33,796 bases of DNA from JAYTQQ01 sp043746635 (GCA_043746635.1 JAYTQQ010000152.1:1-33796), one strand, 5' to 3'; shown: positions 15,003 through 22,988, numbered from the stretch's first letter. Numbers and translations are program-made. The notes: a model not told the origin generated them from the sequence alone.

Positions 15003-17422
15003 TCCTTATCTTTATATGAGTTCACTAAGACTTGTCTAGGCTTGCTGCCATTGGCCGGGCCAACAACGCCTTCGGCCTCAAAGCTTTCGATGATCCGGGC
15101 CGCTCGCGGATACCCGAGCTTAAACTTTCTCTGCAAAAGAGACGCGCTGACTTCTTTTTGTTCACTCACCCACGAGAGCAATTGATCATAAATCTCATCT
15201 TGCTCTTGGTTTGTACCGTCTCCACCGAAGACATCGCCGTCATCTCCGCCATTTCCCATATCGAATCCGCCGCCGCTGCCCTCAAGAGCTTTGATTGCGA
15301 GAGGATCAAACTGAGGTTCGCCCTGATCAGACCAAAACTTCATGACAGAATTAATCTCGGCATCGGTCAGCCAAGGACCATGATGTCTGAGGGGCTTCGA
15401 AACGCCAGGAGCTAAGAACAACATATCCCCTTGAGCGAGGAGGCGCTCGGCACCCGAGTCGTCTAAGATAATACGAGAATCCATTTTGCTCGCAACCTTA
15501 AAGCTGATGCGCCCTGGGATATTCGTTTTAATGAGTCCCGTAACAACATCCTTACGAGGAGACTGCATCGCCAAGATCAAATGAATTCCGCAGGCTCTGG
15601 CCATCTGAGCGAGTCTTACAACCGCTTGCTCGACGTTGACCTTATCGACCGCCATCAAATCACCAAACTCTTCAACCACGATCACGATGTAGGGTTGCGG
15701 AGTAAAATAATACTGCTCTTGACGTTTATTTCCGAGATCGAGATCTGAATTTATTTTCTCGTGCTCTTCGGTTTGGGTTTTCGTAAGCTTTTCCATCGCT
15801 TCGTTATAAGATTCAAGGCCACGTTGGCCGAATCGAGACATCGAACGATAACGTTTTTCCATTTCGCGGATCGCCCATTTCAAAGCTGTTACGGCTTTTT
15901 TCGGGTCACGAATGGGAGGCATGAGCAAATGCGGAATTTCAGAAAAGGCCGCGAGATCGACTTGCTTCGGATCGATGAGGATAAGCCGCAAACTCTTGGG
16001 AGAATGTCTGAAGAGTAAACCCGTGACAATGCTAACGACGAACACCGACTTCCCAGAGCCGGTCGTACCGGCAACTAGAAGATGCGGCATTTTTCTTAAG
16101 TCTACAATCTTGGCGTCTCCGTCAGCTTGACGACCAAGCGCTAATGGCAATTTCGTTTTATCATTCCAAAATTCATCGCTCGCTAAAATATCTTTAAGGT
16201 AAACCGTTTCGCGCTGGGAGTTTGAGGTCTCAATCCCGACGACATCGCGTCCCGGGATCGGAGCGATGATTCTCACCGACTCGCTCGAAAGTGCAAGCGA
16301 CAAATCATCGGCAAGCTCGGTGATCTTAGAAATCTTAACGTCGGCGCTCGGCTTAAACTCGTACATCGTAACTGCGGGGCCCGGCTTGGCACCTTTCACT
16401 TCACCGGTCACCGAGAATTGCGCGAGCTTATCTGTTAGGATCATGGCTTTGCGGTCGATCTCTTTTGGTTCGATGCGAACCCGAGACGCCGGTGGATCTT
16501 CAAGCATCGCGAGCTCAGGAAGCTTCCAGTTTTCGATGCGTCTTTCTACTTTTGTAGTGAGTTGAACTTTGCGGCGTTCGATTTTTTGGGGATCGTCAAC
16601 CGGGATGGTTTTCGCAGCACGCGGCGCTTCGCCGAACTCGGTGCTCGGTTCTCTGTCGCCAGTAGGCTTATCAAGTTTCAATTCTTCTTTTTTCGCGTCG
16701 TCTTTTCTATCTAAGAAGTTCATCTTAAACCTAAAAAGCTTATCGACGGCACGATCTTCTTGAGGCGGCTTGGCTTTAGGCTCAACGACTTTCTTGGACT
16801 TTTCAAGTTTCATCTGGGGCTGAATGGCCGAAACGGCGCCGGCAACCCAGCCGCCGAGGGCTGATCCGATCGGCATGAATGCTCCAAAAACCTTTGCGGG
16901 AGTCTTTAAGAATTCGAGTAAACTTTTCTCGGTATAAAAAATGGCGAGAACAGCAAAAACGGTCCACAAGATGACCGACACTCCGACAAAATTAAACACC
17001 CGTACGAGTCCATGGGTGATGACAGCTCCAACAAGGCCACCCGCGCCGATTTGATTTGAGAAGAACATTTTATTTGGAAAGTGCAGCGCCAAAAGGCTTG
17101 AAGCCACGATTAATAAAAAGAATCCCCAAAATAATTTGCCGGCGACCGATCGTGACTGTTTATCTTTGAGCGTTTTCGCCCCCATGATGAGGAGGGCCGC
17201 GACGAGCCCCCATGCGCCAATTCCGAAGCCTTGATAAAGAAGGTCCGAGAGAAAGCTCCCAAAGTAGCCGCAAAAATTAGACACCTTATAGGCATTGCCG
17301 ATCGAGTTGAATGACGGGTCGGTCGGTCGAAAGCTATAGAGCGAAAGCGCTACAAAAAGCCCGCCCGAAAAAAATAGAATGACGGCAATATCTTGTCTGA
17401 ACTTGGTAAAAAATTTTGTCAT
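14999..17422 (-). CDS. ftsK: DNA translocase FtsK/SpoIIIE
   Basis: A septal motor that pumps chromosome termini during division. The 807 residues show about four N-terminal membrane helices (residues 13-160), a charged linker (200-300), a RecA-like motor with Walker A GTTGSGKSV (452-460), and a C-terminal gamma winged helix (about 742-800). The gamma domain reads GYPRAARIIE, where the usual Asn of the KOPS-reading helix is Pro772, while Arg776 and Glu779 are kept. The Walker B is VVEEFGDLM, with Glu584 instead of the usual Asp, and the usual QRPS reads QSPR. It is the first gene of a long leftward cluster. Confidence 0.95.
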   Translation of the reverse strand: MTKFFTKFRQDIAVILFFSGGLFVALSLYSFRPTDPSFNSIGNAYKVSNFCGYFGSFLSDLLYQGFGIGAWGLVAALLIMGAKTLKDKQSRSVAGKLFWGFFLLIVASSLLALHFPNKMFFSNQIGAGGLVGAVITHGLVRVFNFVGVSVILWTVFAVLAIFYTEKSLLEFLKTPAKVFGAFMPIGSALGGWVAGAVSAIQPQMKLEKSKKVVEPKAKPPQEDRAVDKLFRFKMNFLDRKDDAKKEELKLDKPTGDREPSTEFGEAPRAAKTIPVDDPQKIERRKVQLTTKVERRIENWKLPELAMLEDPPASRVRIEPKEIDRKAMILTDKLAQFSVTGEVKGAKPGPAVTMYEFKPSADVKISKITELADDLSLALSSESVRIIAPIPGRDVVGIETSNSQRETVYLKDILASDEFWNDKTKLPLALGRQADGDAKIVDLRKMPHLLVAGTTGSGKSVFVVSIVTGLLFRHSPKSLRLILIDPKQVDLAAFSEIPHLLMPPIRDPKKAVTALKWAIREMEKRYRSMSRFGQRGLESYNEAMEKLTKTQTEEHEKINSDLDLGNKRQEQYYFTPQPYIVIVVEEFGDLMAVDKVNVEQAVVRLAQMARACGIHLILAMQSPRKDVVTGLIKTNIPGRISFKVASKMDSRIILDDSGAERLLAQGDMLFLAPGVSKPLRHHGPWLTDAEINSVMKFWSDQGEPQFDPLAIKALEGSGGGFDMGNGGDDGDVFGGDGTNQEQDEIYDQLLSWVSEQKEVSASLLQRKFKLGYPRAARIIESFEAEGVVGPANGSKPRQVLVNSYKDKE

Positions 17423-17508
17423 CCTATGAGTCTATTTGAAATACTTTCTCTGGAGTAGTCTGGTTCGGCGATTTTCCCTTTGGAATGGGCCTACTTGGCC
17501 CTGTTGAC

Positions 17509-17537
17509 TTGACTAAGGTAAAGCTTAGTTCTACATC
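17509..17537 (+). promoter_or_regulatory. Candidate promoter of queE
   Basis: TTGACT (17509-17514), 17 bases, TACATC (17532-17537); the -35 is a 5/6 match and the -10 only 3/6. The -10 ends 8 bases before the queE ATG, which would make the transcript nearly leaderless, and no Shine-Dalgarno sequence is present. An overlapping TTGACT at 17504 with TAGTTC is a weaker alternative. The region is shared with the divergent ftsK gene. Confidence 0.35.
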
Positions 17538-17545
17538 GTGTATTC

Positions 17546-18184
17546 ATGATCAAGATTAATGAGATTTTCTATAGCATTCAGGGCGAAAGTTCATACGCTG
17601 GCATGCCCACCGTTTTCGTACGAACTTCAGGATGTCACCTCCGCTGCACTTATTGCGATACCAAGTACGCGTATCACGAAGGTGAAAAGATGTCGCAAGA
17701 ACAGATTCTCGCAGTCATCAAAAATCACGGCGCAAAGTATGTGTGTTTGACCGGCGGAGAGCCGCTCTTACAAAAAGAAGTTTATCCTTTGATGAAAGAG
17801 CTTTGCGATCAAGATTATATCGTCTCGCTTGAAACGAGCGGCGACATTGACTGTAAAGATGTTGATCCTCGAGTGAAAAAAATTATTGATGTGAAGACTC
17901 CAGATAGTGGAGAGTTAAAGAGCTTTTCTCGCGCAAATCTTGAGTTCGCAGATGTCAACACTGAATTCAAATTTGTGATTTGTTCCGAAAAAGATTTCGA
18001 TTGGGCTGAAAATTTTCTTCAAGAAACACGTATTGTGGATAAGTCTGTGGCTTTATACAGTCCATCATTTGGTGAAATAAGTGAAAAATGGCTTGCTGAA
18101 AAAATTCTTTCAAAAAAATCATCTGCGCGCTTGCATCTGCAGCTACATAAGTATATTTGGTCACCTCACGTTCGAGGGGTATAA
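17546..18184 (+). CDS. queE: 7-carboxy-7-deazaguanine synthase (radical SAM)
   Basis: Makes the 7-deazaguanine ring of queuosine from 6-carboxytetrahydropterin. The N-terminal NEIFYSIQGESSYAGMP is diagnostic. The radical-SAM cluster is CHLRCTYC (Cys30, Cys34, Cys37), followed by TGGEPLL (SAM binding). The 212 residues match the family length. Other queuosine genes (queC, queD, queF) are absent here, and I see no preQ1 riboswitch upstream. The next gene, fis, follows after a strong inverted repeat. Confidence 0.93.
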   Translation: MIKINEIFYSIQGESSYAGMPTVFVRTSGCHLRCTYCDTKYAYHEGEKMSQEQILAVIKNHGAKYVCLTGGEPLLQKEVYPLMKELCDQDYIVSLETSGDIDCKDVDPRVKKIIDVKTPDSGELKSFSRANLEFADVNTEFKFVICSEKDFDWAENFLQETRIVDKSVALYSPSFGEISEKWLAEKILSKKSSARLHLQLHKYIWSPHVRGV

Positions 18185-18193
18185 CAATTACGC

Positions 18194-18217
18194 CACCGAG
18201 ATCAATCGATCTTGGTG
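18194..18217. repeat. Strong inverted repeat between queE and fis
   Basis: CACCGAGATC (18194-18203) and GATCTTGGTG (18208-18217) form a 10-bp stem with one G-T pair and a 4-base AATC loop. No T tract follows on either strand, so it is not a classical terminator. It ends 24 bases before the fis ATG, just ahead of the GAGG ribosome binding site, and could act in the fis leader as an RNA structure, processing site or protein-binding dyad. Confidence 0.5.
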
Positions 18218-18241
18218 CTATTAAAAAATCAGTGAGGAAAC

Positions 18242-18571
18242 ATGACACCAAGTCTGAACAGTTCAGATAATCTATTTGTTGCAAATCTCCAGTCGGTTAG
18301 CTTAGAGAAGCTCGTTAAGAGCAAACTCGAAGTTCTCTTTCAACAACAAAAAGAAACGCAAGTAGAATTGAACGGTCTCTACAACATCGTGATCGAACAA
18401 GTTGAAAAACCATTAATCGAATTGGCTTTGGAAAACTACAAAGGCAATCAAGTTAAAACTGCTCAGCTCCTCGGTATCAATCGCAACACCCTTAAGAAAA
18501 AAATTGACGCTTATAAAATCAGAGTGAGCCGCTCGTCTACTCCAGCGGTCGCTGTCACTGCTATTATTTAG
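18242..18571 (+). CDS. fis: Fis-type nucleoid-associated DNA-binding protein
   Basis: 109 residues alignable by eye with Escherichia coli Fis over its core. Residues about 45-57 (GLYNIVIEQVEKP) correspond to the dimerisation helices; residues 58-94 (PLIELALENYKGNQ, then TAQLLGINRNTLKKKI) are the Fis helix-turn-helix, with the highly conserved GINRxTLKKK recognition helix. No sigma-54 AAA+ domain is attached, so this is a stand-alone Fis rather than an NtrC fragment. GAGG precedes the ATG. It probably bends DNA and acts in transcription or chromosome organisation; its regulon cannot be read here. dnaB follows after about 90 bases. Confidence 0.85.
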   Translation: MTPSLNSSDNLFVANLQSVSLEKLVKSKLEVLFQQQKETQVELNGLYNIVIEQVEKPLIELALENYKGNQVKTAQLLGINRNTLKKKIDAYKIRVSRSSTPAVAVTAII

Positions 18572-18580
18572 TTTCCAACA

Positions 18581-18617
18581 GCGGGTCATAATTCACACTC
18601 TTCCTGAAGAGGCCCGC
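18581..18617 (+). terminator. Nested hairpin between fis and dnaB
   Basis: Outer arms GCGGG (18581-18585) and CCCGC (18613-18617) enclose an inner hairpin CTCTT-CCTG-AAGAG (18598-18611). There is no T run after it, so termination is possible but not shown. The remaining 46 bases before dnaB hold no strong promoter that I can defend. Confidence 0.3.
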
Positions 18618-18663
18618 AAACCTTTATATCGTTAGTGAAATTGAATGGGCGGGGGCCGATTTT

Positions 18664-20070
18664 ATGATACGAATTCCTCCACATAATTTAGAGGCCGAGC
18701 AGGCGATTTTGGGCGGACTGATGGTTGATCCCTATTGCTGGGACCAAATCGTCAATATCGTGCTCGAGAGCGACTTCTATAAAATGGCCCACCAGAAAAT
18801 TTTCTCGGCCATTCAAGAACTTTATTTTAAAGGCTCTCCGGTCGATATCATTACCGTTTCGAATTTTCTGTCCGACCAAAAATCTCTCGAGAAAATTGGC
18901 GGAGCCTCTTACTTGGCTGAAGTGATGAATCAGACTCCGACTTCGGCACATATTGCGGTTTACGCAAGAATTGTGCACGAGAGGGCTCTCCTTCGTAAAT
19001 TGATTCATGTCAGCGGCGAAATCATTGAGAAGTCTTACGGAGACTCTTATACTTCGGTCGAAGCTTTCTTAGACGAAGTTGAATCTGAAATTTTTAGTAT
19101 CGCCGAAAAAAAACAAGCCGGTCTCATGAGCGCCGCAGAACTGATTAAAGTTTCGATCGACCGACTCACCGAACTTTCAGCGCTCAAACAAACCACCACC
19201 GGAGTGGCGAGTGGCTTTGACCAACTCGATAAACTCACCGCCGGCTTTCAGCCCGGAGAACTCACGATCATCGCTGCCCGCCCCTCAATGGGTAAGACCG
19301 CGATCAGTTTAAACATCGCCCAGCACGCGGCGATCCGCGGTAAAAAAGCCGTCGCATATTTCTCCGTCGAGATGGCTAAAGAGCAAATGATGATGAGGAT
19401 GATCGCGAGCGAAGCCCGCGTGAATCTCTCGGATCTTCGCGTCGGAAGTGTCAACGACAATGCCTGGCCTCGGCTTATCGAAAAAGCTTCTAAGATGTCT
19501 GAGGCGCCTCTCTTTATCGATGATACCTCAGGTATTAGTCCTTTCGAGATTCGTGCAAAGGCACGCCGTATGAAAGCACAGACAGGCCTTGATATGATCA
19601 TGGTTGATTACTTGCAGCTCATGCAGCTGAAACAACGTGTAGAAAGTCGTGAGCGAGAGGTTTCTGAAATTTCTAGAACACTCAAAGCCATCGCAAAGGA
19701 GCTTCAAATCCCGGTCATCGCACTCGCTCAGCTCAATCGTGGCGTCGAAGGTCGATCAGGTCACAAGCCAATGCTTTCAGATTTGCGCGAATCAGGATCG
19801 ATCGAGCAAGATGCCGATGTGATCATGATGCTTTACCGCGAAGAGTACTACGACCGTGATAATCCAGACGTCAAAGGCAAAGCCGAAGTCATCGTCGGAA
19901 AAAATCGTAACGGACCCACCGGCAGCGCTCACCTCAAATGGGAATCGCACATCGGTCGCTTCTCAAACCTCGAAGAAGCGTCTGGTCAAAATCCATTACC
20001 TCCGCCACCCCCGAGCCGCATCCACGGTCGTCCAAAAAATATGGCTCCTGGCGGAGATGCTCAAAATTAA
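18664..20070 (+). CDS. dnaB: Replicative DNA helicase DnaB
   Basis: Hexameric helicase of the replication fork. The N-terminal domain begins with the family hallmark PPHNLEAEQAILGGL. The RecA-like motor shows Walker A ARPSMGKT (residues 205-212) and the Walker B region MIMVDYLQLM with Asp315, then LSDLRESGSIEQDADVIM. At 468 residues it has the usual length, plus a Pro-rich C-terminal tail (NPLPPPPPSR). In many bacteria dnaB follows rplI; here rplI lies 1.5 kb away on the opposite strand with two other genes between. Confidence 0.97.
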   Translation: MIRIPPHNLEAEQAILGGLMVDPYCWDQIVNIVLESDFYKMAHQKIFSAIQELYFKGSPVDIITVSNFLSDQKSLEKIGGASYLAEVMNQTPTSAHIAVYARIVHERALLRKLIHVSGEIIEKSYGDSYTSVEAFLDEVESEIFSIAEKKQAGLMSAAELIKVSIDRLTELSALKQTTTGVASGFDQLDKLTAGFQPGELTIIAARPSMGKTAISLNIAQHAAIRGKKAVAYFSVEMAKEQMMMRMIASEARVNLSDLRVGSVNDNAWPRLIEKASKMSEAPLFIDDTSGISPFEIRAKARRMKAQTGLDMIMVDYLQLMQLKQRVESREREVSEISRTLKAIAKELQIPVIALAQLNRGVEGRSGHKPMLSDLRESGSIEQDADVIMMLYREEYYDRDNPDVKGKAEVIVGKNRNGPTGSAHLKWESHIGRFSNLEEASGQNPLPPPPPSRIHGRPKNMAPGGDAQN

Positions 20071-20101
20071 TGAGCCGCGTGTGAACGCTTATGCTTTGGT
20101 G

Positions 20102-20121
20102 CGCCCGCTGCGCAGCGGACG
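20102..20121. terminator. Palindromic hairpin between convergent dnaB and the PTP-like gene
   Basis: CCGCT (20105-20109), loop GCGC, AGCGG (20114-20118), extended by two more outer G-C pairs beyond one mismatch. It is the only strong hairpin in the 79-base gap between converging genes and may stop transcription from both sides, although no T tract follows. Confidence 0.4.
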
Positions 20122-20149
20122 AATATAGAAGCTTCTTAAATTCGAAAAC

Positions 20150-21148
20150 CTATTTTTTATTCCAAGCCGAAAATGATTTTTTAAAATTCGGCCCCTGCTC
20201 TTTAGCATAAGCATAAATTTTCTCAAGCTGAGGACTACTCCCGACAGGCGAGAGTTTCACTTGCGCACTCATATCATTTTCGCGAGCGAGAATATCATTC
20301 AACGTCATGTTCGTCGCATTCTTCAAAATATCTGCCAGCAAAACCGCGAGACTCGTCGAACGACCGCCGTCCTCGTTATGAAAGTGTAGCCATTCGTCTT
20401 TTTTTGCACGCTTAACGAGATTTGAGAGCTGATCGATTTGTTTATCTTCGATTTTTGCAATGTCATCACTCGCCATCGGAATCCGCGTGTAAGTAATTTT
20501 CTTTGTCTTCAAATACTGCTGCTCGGTCTCGACCGCATCCGCTTGAACTCGAATTTTCTCGCCACCCATTTTGACGACATCGTCGGGGCTGATATTAATA
20601 TCGTCGACACTGTCGGGAAGCGTGAACAGCGTCACCTTCTTTTCTTTCTTAAGGCCGGCAAGCAAACCTTTTTCTGGATCAACAAATGCGTGATCGTCAG
20701 AACCAAACTGAACATTTTGATCCAGCCAAATCACTTGCATATTATTCACAAAGCCGTGGGCGTGCGAACTCGTATCGACGATGTGAATTTGTTTCGCTTG
20801 CCCGGGCGTTCCCGCAACTGAATCTGAATTTAATTTTGAGATCAAAAACTCGATCTGACCCTTTGAAAGAATCGCGCTCGCAGAAGCCGGAAAAGTTTCA
20901 AGGCCTGTCGTCGAGAAAATTCTGAAGTTTTTCGGCGCTTGCTTCGGATCTGGAGAGTTAATAAGAATTGTAAAAAAGTGCTGCCCATGCAGATTTGGAG
21001 CACTCAGCAAGATGGCTTCTGGCTGAGCGGCGGCGACAGGCGCCGCATGCGATGCAAATCCGATGGCGAGGAAGAACAAAAGTGCAAACACCCAAAACAG
21101 CTTCAGTAAATCGTTTTGCTTCTCAGACTTCGTGAGAATTTTTTGCAT
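20150..21148 (-). CDS. Exported PTP-like phytase (cysteine phytase) homologue with degenerate active site
   Basis: 332 residues with a cytoplasmic tail and a signal or anchor segment at about 17-37. IHIVDTSSHAHGFVNNMQVIW (two residues trimmed in the family match) parallels the VDLRQESHGFxNGxxVSW block of PTP-like inositol phosphatases, and YTRIPMASDD matches their general-acid loop. The expected P-loop HC(X)5R instead reads HNEDGGR: Asn258 (AAC, 20377-20375) replaces the nucleophilic Cys, and the loop is one residue shorter. The flanking WLHFH and RSTS are conserved. The fold should be kept but phosphatase activity by the known mechanism should be lost. AGGAG lies 7 bases before the ATG. The gene stands alone between convergent dnaB and a divergent small gene. 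Confidence 0.72.
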   Translation of the reverse strand: MQKILTKSEKQNDLLKLFWVFALLFFLAIGFASHAAPVAAAQPEAILLSAPNLHGQHFFTILINSPDPKQAPKNFRIFSTTGLETFPASASAILSKGQIEFLISKLNSDSVAGTPGQAKQIHIVDTSSHAHGFVNNMQVIWLDQNVQFGSDDHAFVDPEKGLLAGLKKEKKVTLFTLPDSVDDINISPDDVVKMGGEKIRVQADAVETEQQYLKTKKITYTRIPMASDDIAKIEDKQIDQLSNLVKRAKKDEWLHFHNEDGGRSTSLAVLLADILKNATNMTLNDILARENDMSAQVKLSPVGSSPQLEKIYAYAKEQGPNFKKSFSAWNKK

Positions 21149-21318
21149 TTCGTAACTCCTGTTTATTTTTTATTCAATCCCTAGATCGAAGTCCTGTCAC
21201 CCAATTCTTGGTCTAGTTTCAATCTTGCCGCAAGCTTTCTGTTTGCTTCGAGTTTAACCGGTTGGTCAACTAGCCTTGTCGTAAGTAATGAGTCTGTTCG
21301 GCGCCTTTGGAGGGGATT

Positions 21319-21597
21319 ATGAGCACAAGTTCTCAAGACAGTAATGATCCCGAAATGCTGCAGAATTTAATCAGCGCAACCGGTATTTCAGAGGATTTGA
21401 TTTCTTCAGAACTGAAACAACTGACGGCCCGTGCAGGGATCGATCCGAAAGATTTAACGATTGAAGATCTGAGACAAATTTTAGCCGACTATGTTCAAGA
21501 AGTTTTATTGTCTGCGAAAGCAGAATTTGATTCGAAGAAACCTAAGGCCACACCCATCACAGAATTCACACCACCCTTATCGAGTGATGCGAACTAG
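21319..21597 (+). CDS. Small acidic helical protein, function unknown
   Basis: 92 residues, rich in Asp/Glu and Ser, mostly helical (MLQNLISATGISEDLISSELKQ is one predicted run, described here only by its ends), with a Pro/Thr-rich tail. No cysteine, signal peptide or known motif. The ATG at 21319 is fixed by GGAGG at 21309-21313, five bases upstream; the longer frame from TTG 21307 would place the ribosome binding site inside the gene. It converges on rplI with a 15-base gap. I do not recognise it; the clean ribosome binding site makes it a real gene. Confidence 0.6.
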   Translation: MSTSSQDSNDPEMLQNLISATGISEDLISSELKQLTARAGIDPKDLTIEDLRQILADYVQEVLLSAKAEFDSKKPKATPITEFTPPLSSDAN

Positions 21598-21612
21598 AAT
21601 TAGAATATGCTC

Positions 21613-22056
21613 TTACTGACGCTCAACCGAAATTTTGAGCTCTGCCTCTAGGCCATCACCCAGTTTAACGATCGCTTTGTGTTGACCGAGCATCTTAATT
21701 GCTTCTTCTACGTGGATGTCTCTGCGATCGATTGAAAAGCCGTGCTTCTCAAGTTCGTTTGAAATATCGACGTTCGTGATTGAACCGAATAATTTATCAG
21801 ATTCGCCCGCTTCAGATTTGAAAACGAGGCTCACGCCAGAAAGTTTTTTAACGACCTCTGCACGCTCGGCAACAGCTTTCTTTTTTCTGATTTCAGCAAC
21901 TTTTTTCAAGTGTTCGAATTCTTGAGTACGTTTCTCGGTTGCTTCAGCAGCCAAGCGGCGCGGAAACAAAAAATTTCTTGCGTAACCAACAGCAACGTTT
22001 ACGAGATCGCCAACTTTGCCGAGATTTTTAACGTCTTTTTGTAAAATAACTTTCAT
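21613..22056 (-). CDS. rplI: Ribosomal protein bL9
   Basis: 147 residues, the standard length. MKVILQKDVKNLGKVGDLVNVAVGY opens the protein (quoted only in outline) and GYARNFLFPRRLA is the L9 signature. A central helix links to a C-terminal RNA-binding domain. AAGGAAGG precedes the ATG by four bases. It follows the DUF2232 gene after 26 bases in the rpsF-DUF2232-rplI order. Confidence 0.97.
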   Translation of the reverse strand: MKVILQKDVKNLGKVGDLVNVAVGYARNFLFPRRLAAEATEKRTQEFEHLKKVAEIRKKKAVAERAEVVKKLSGVSLVFKSEAGESDKLFGSITNVDISNELEKHGFSIDRRDIHVEEAIKMLGQHKAIVKLGDGLEAELKISVERQ

Positions 22057-22082
22057 ATGACCTTCCTTAAAAAATTTATAAA

Positions 22083-22988
22083 TTAATTTTCTGATTTAAA
22101 TGGCACGTCACTCTGTCTTTGCTTCGTGAAACGCACACGGTAGTTCACCCAATAGTCTGAGAATCCCAAAATACTCGCGAGCGGAAAAAGCTGTAGAAAC
22201 ATAAATATGAAACCAATACTCTGCCAAATGCGAGAAACGCGATTGATCGTAAAAAGATGCTTCGTAACGGCAAGTCCTTGAAAGAAATAAACGAGCGCAA
22301 GCACGTTCACTAAATTCACGCAGACATTTTGAAATACGAGATATTTTTGCTGACCAAATGCTCCGCCAACCGCAAAGAGTGAAATCCAAACTAAAATGTC
22401 TGGAACTCTAAAACTCAAAAGGTTACGAGAAGTACTTTCCCAAAAGCTCATGCCCAATGCTTTGCCGAGACGTCGGTCCCAAACAAGAGCTGCCGCAAGA
22501 GAGGCTAACAAAAAGATCACGAACGCCGAAGGAACTTGGTAAACCAAGCTATCGGTTGTCCAGTTAATTTGGGGATTAATTGTCTTCACTTGAGTCAAAA
22601 CTTGTTCGACATTCATTTGCGCCACCCGAACCAGATCAATTTTGTTTTTAGACGCCCAAAAAGCTGCGGCAACTAAAGCAAAACTTGAAGTCGTAAGGCT
22701 TGCGAAAAATCCGGATGCAAAAAAACCAGATCCTGCTTCTTCTGCATCGGTGTAGAGTCCAACGAGACTTGTCAACAGAGCGAGAGCAATCGCGATTGGG
22801 CGACTGATAAAAACAAAACTTAAAACAATAACTGCGGCCATTCCCATCCAATAAGCTCTTCTGTTGTAAGCTTTGCGAATCACACGCATCGGGATTGCAC
22901 CCAAGACAAGTGTGAAGCCCGTGAGGACCACGCTCAGCAAAAGCAGAAAAAAGTATTTAGGGATTTGCAGCTGTTTTAAGTTCGGCAT
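22083..22988 (-). CDS. DUF2232 (YybS-like) polytopic membrane protein
   Basis: 301 residues with roughly eight hydrophobic helices, two of them near the N-terminus (LLLLSVVLTGFTLVLGA), and a basic cytoplasmic end (RVRFTKQRQ). Placement between rpsF and rplI is the hallmark position of the DUF2232/YybS family in many bacteria. The function of the family is not established; transport or membrane organisation has been suggested only by topology. The ATG shares one base with the rpsF stop (TAATG), so translation is coupled. Confidence 0.75.
   Translation of the reverse strand: MPNLKQLQIPKYFFLLLLSVVLTGFTLVLGAIPMRVIRKAYNRRAYWMGMAAVIVLSFVFISRPIAIALALLTSLVGLYTDAEEAGSGFFASGFFASLTTSSFALVAAAFWASKNKIDLVRVAQMNVEQVLTQVKTINPQINWTTDSLVYQVPSAFVIFLLASLAAALVWDRRLGKALGMSFWESTSRNLLSFRVPDILVWISLFAVGGAFGQQKYLVFQNVCVNLVNVLALVYFFQGLAVTKHLFTINRVSRIWQSIGFIFMFLQLFPLASILGFSDYWVNYRVRFTKQRQSDVPFKSEN

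Noticed and set aside
17423..17545. preQ1 riboswitch upstream of queE
   Set aside because: No H-type pseudoknot pattern or conserved aptamer core is visible, and the promoter candidate lies too close to the ATG.
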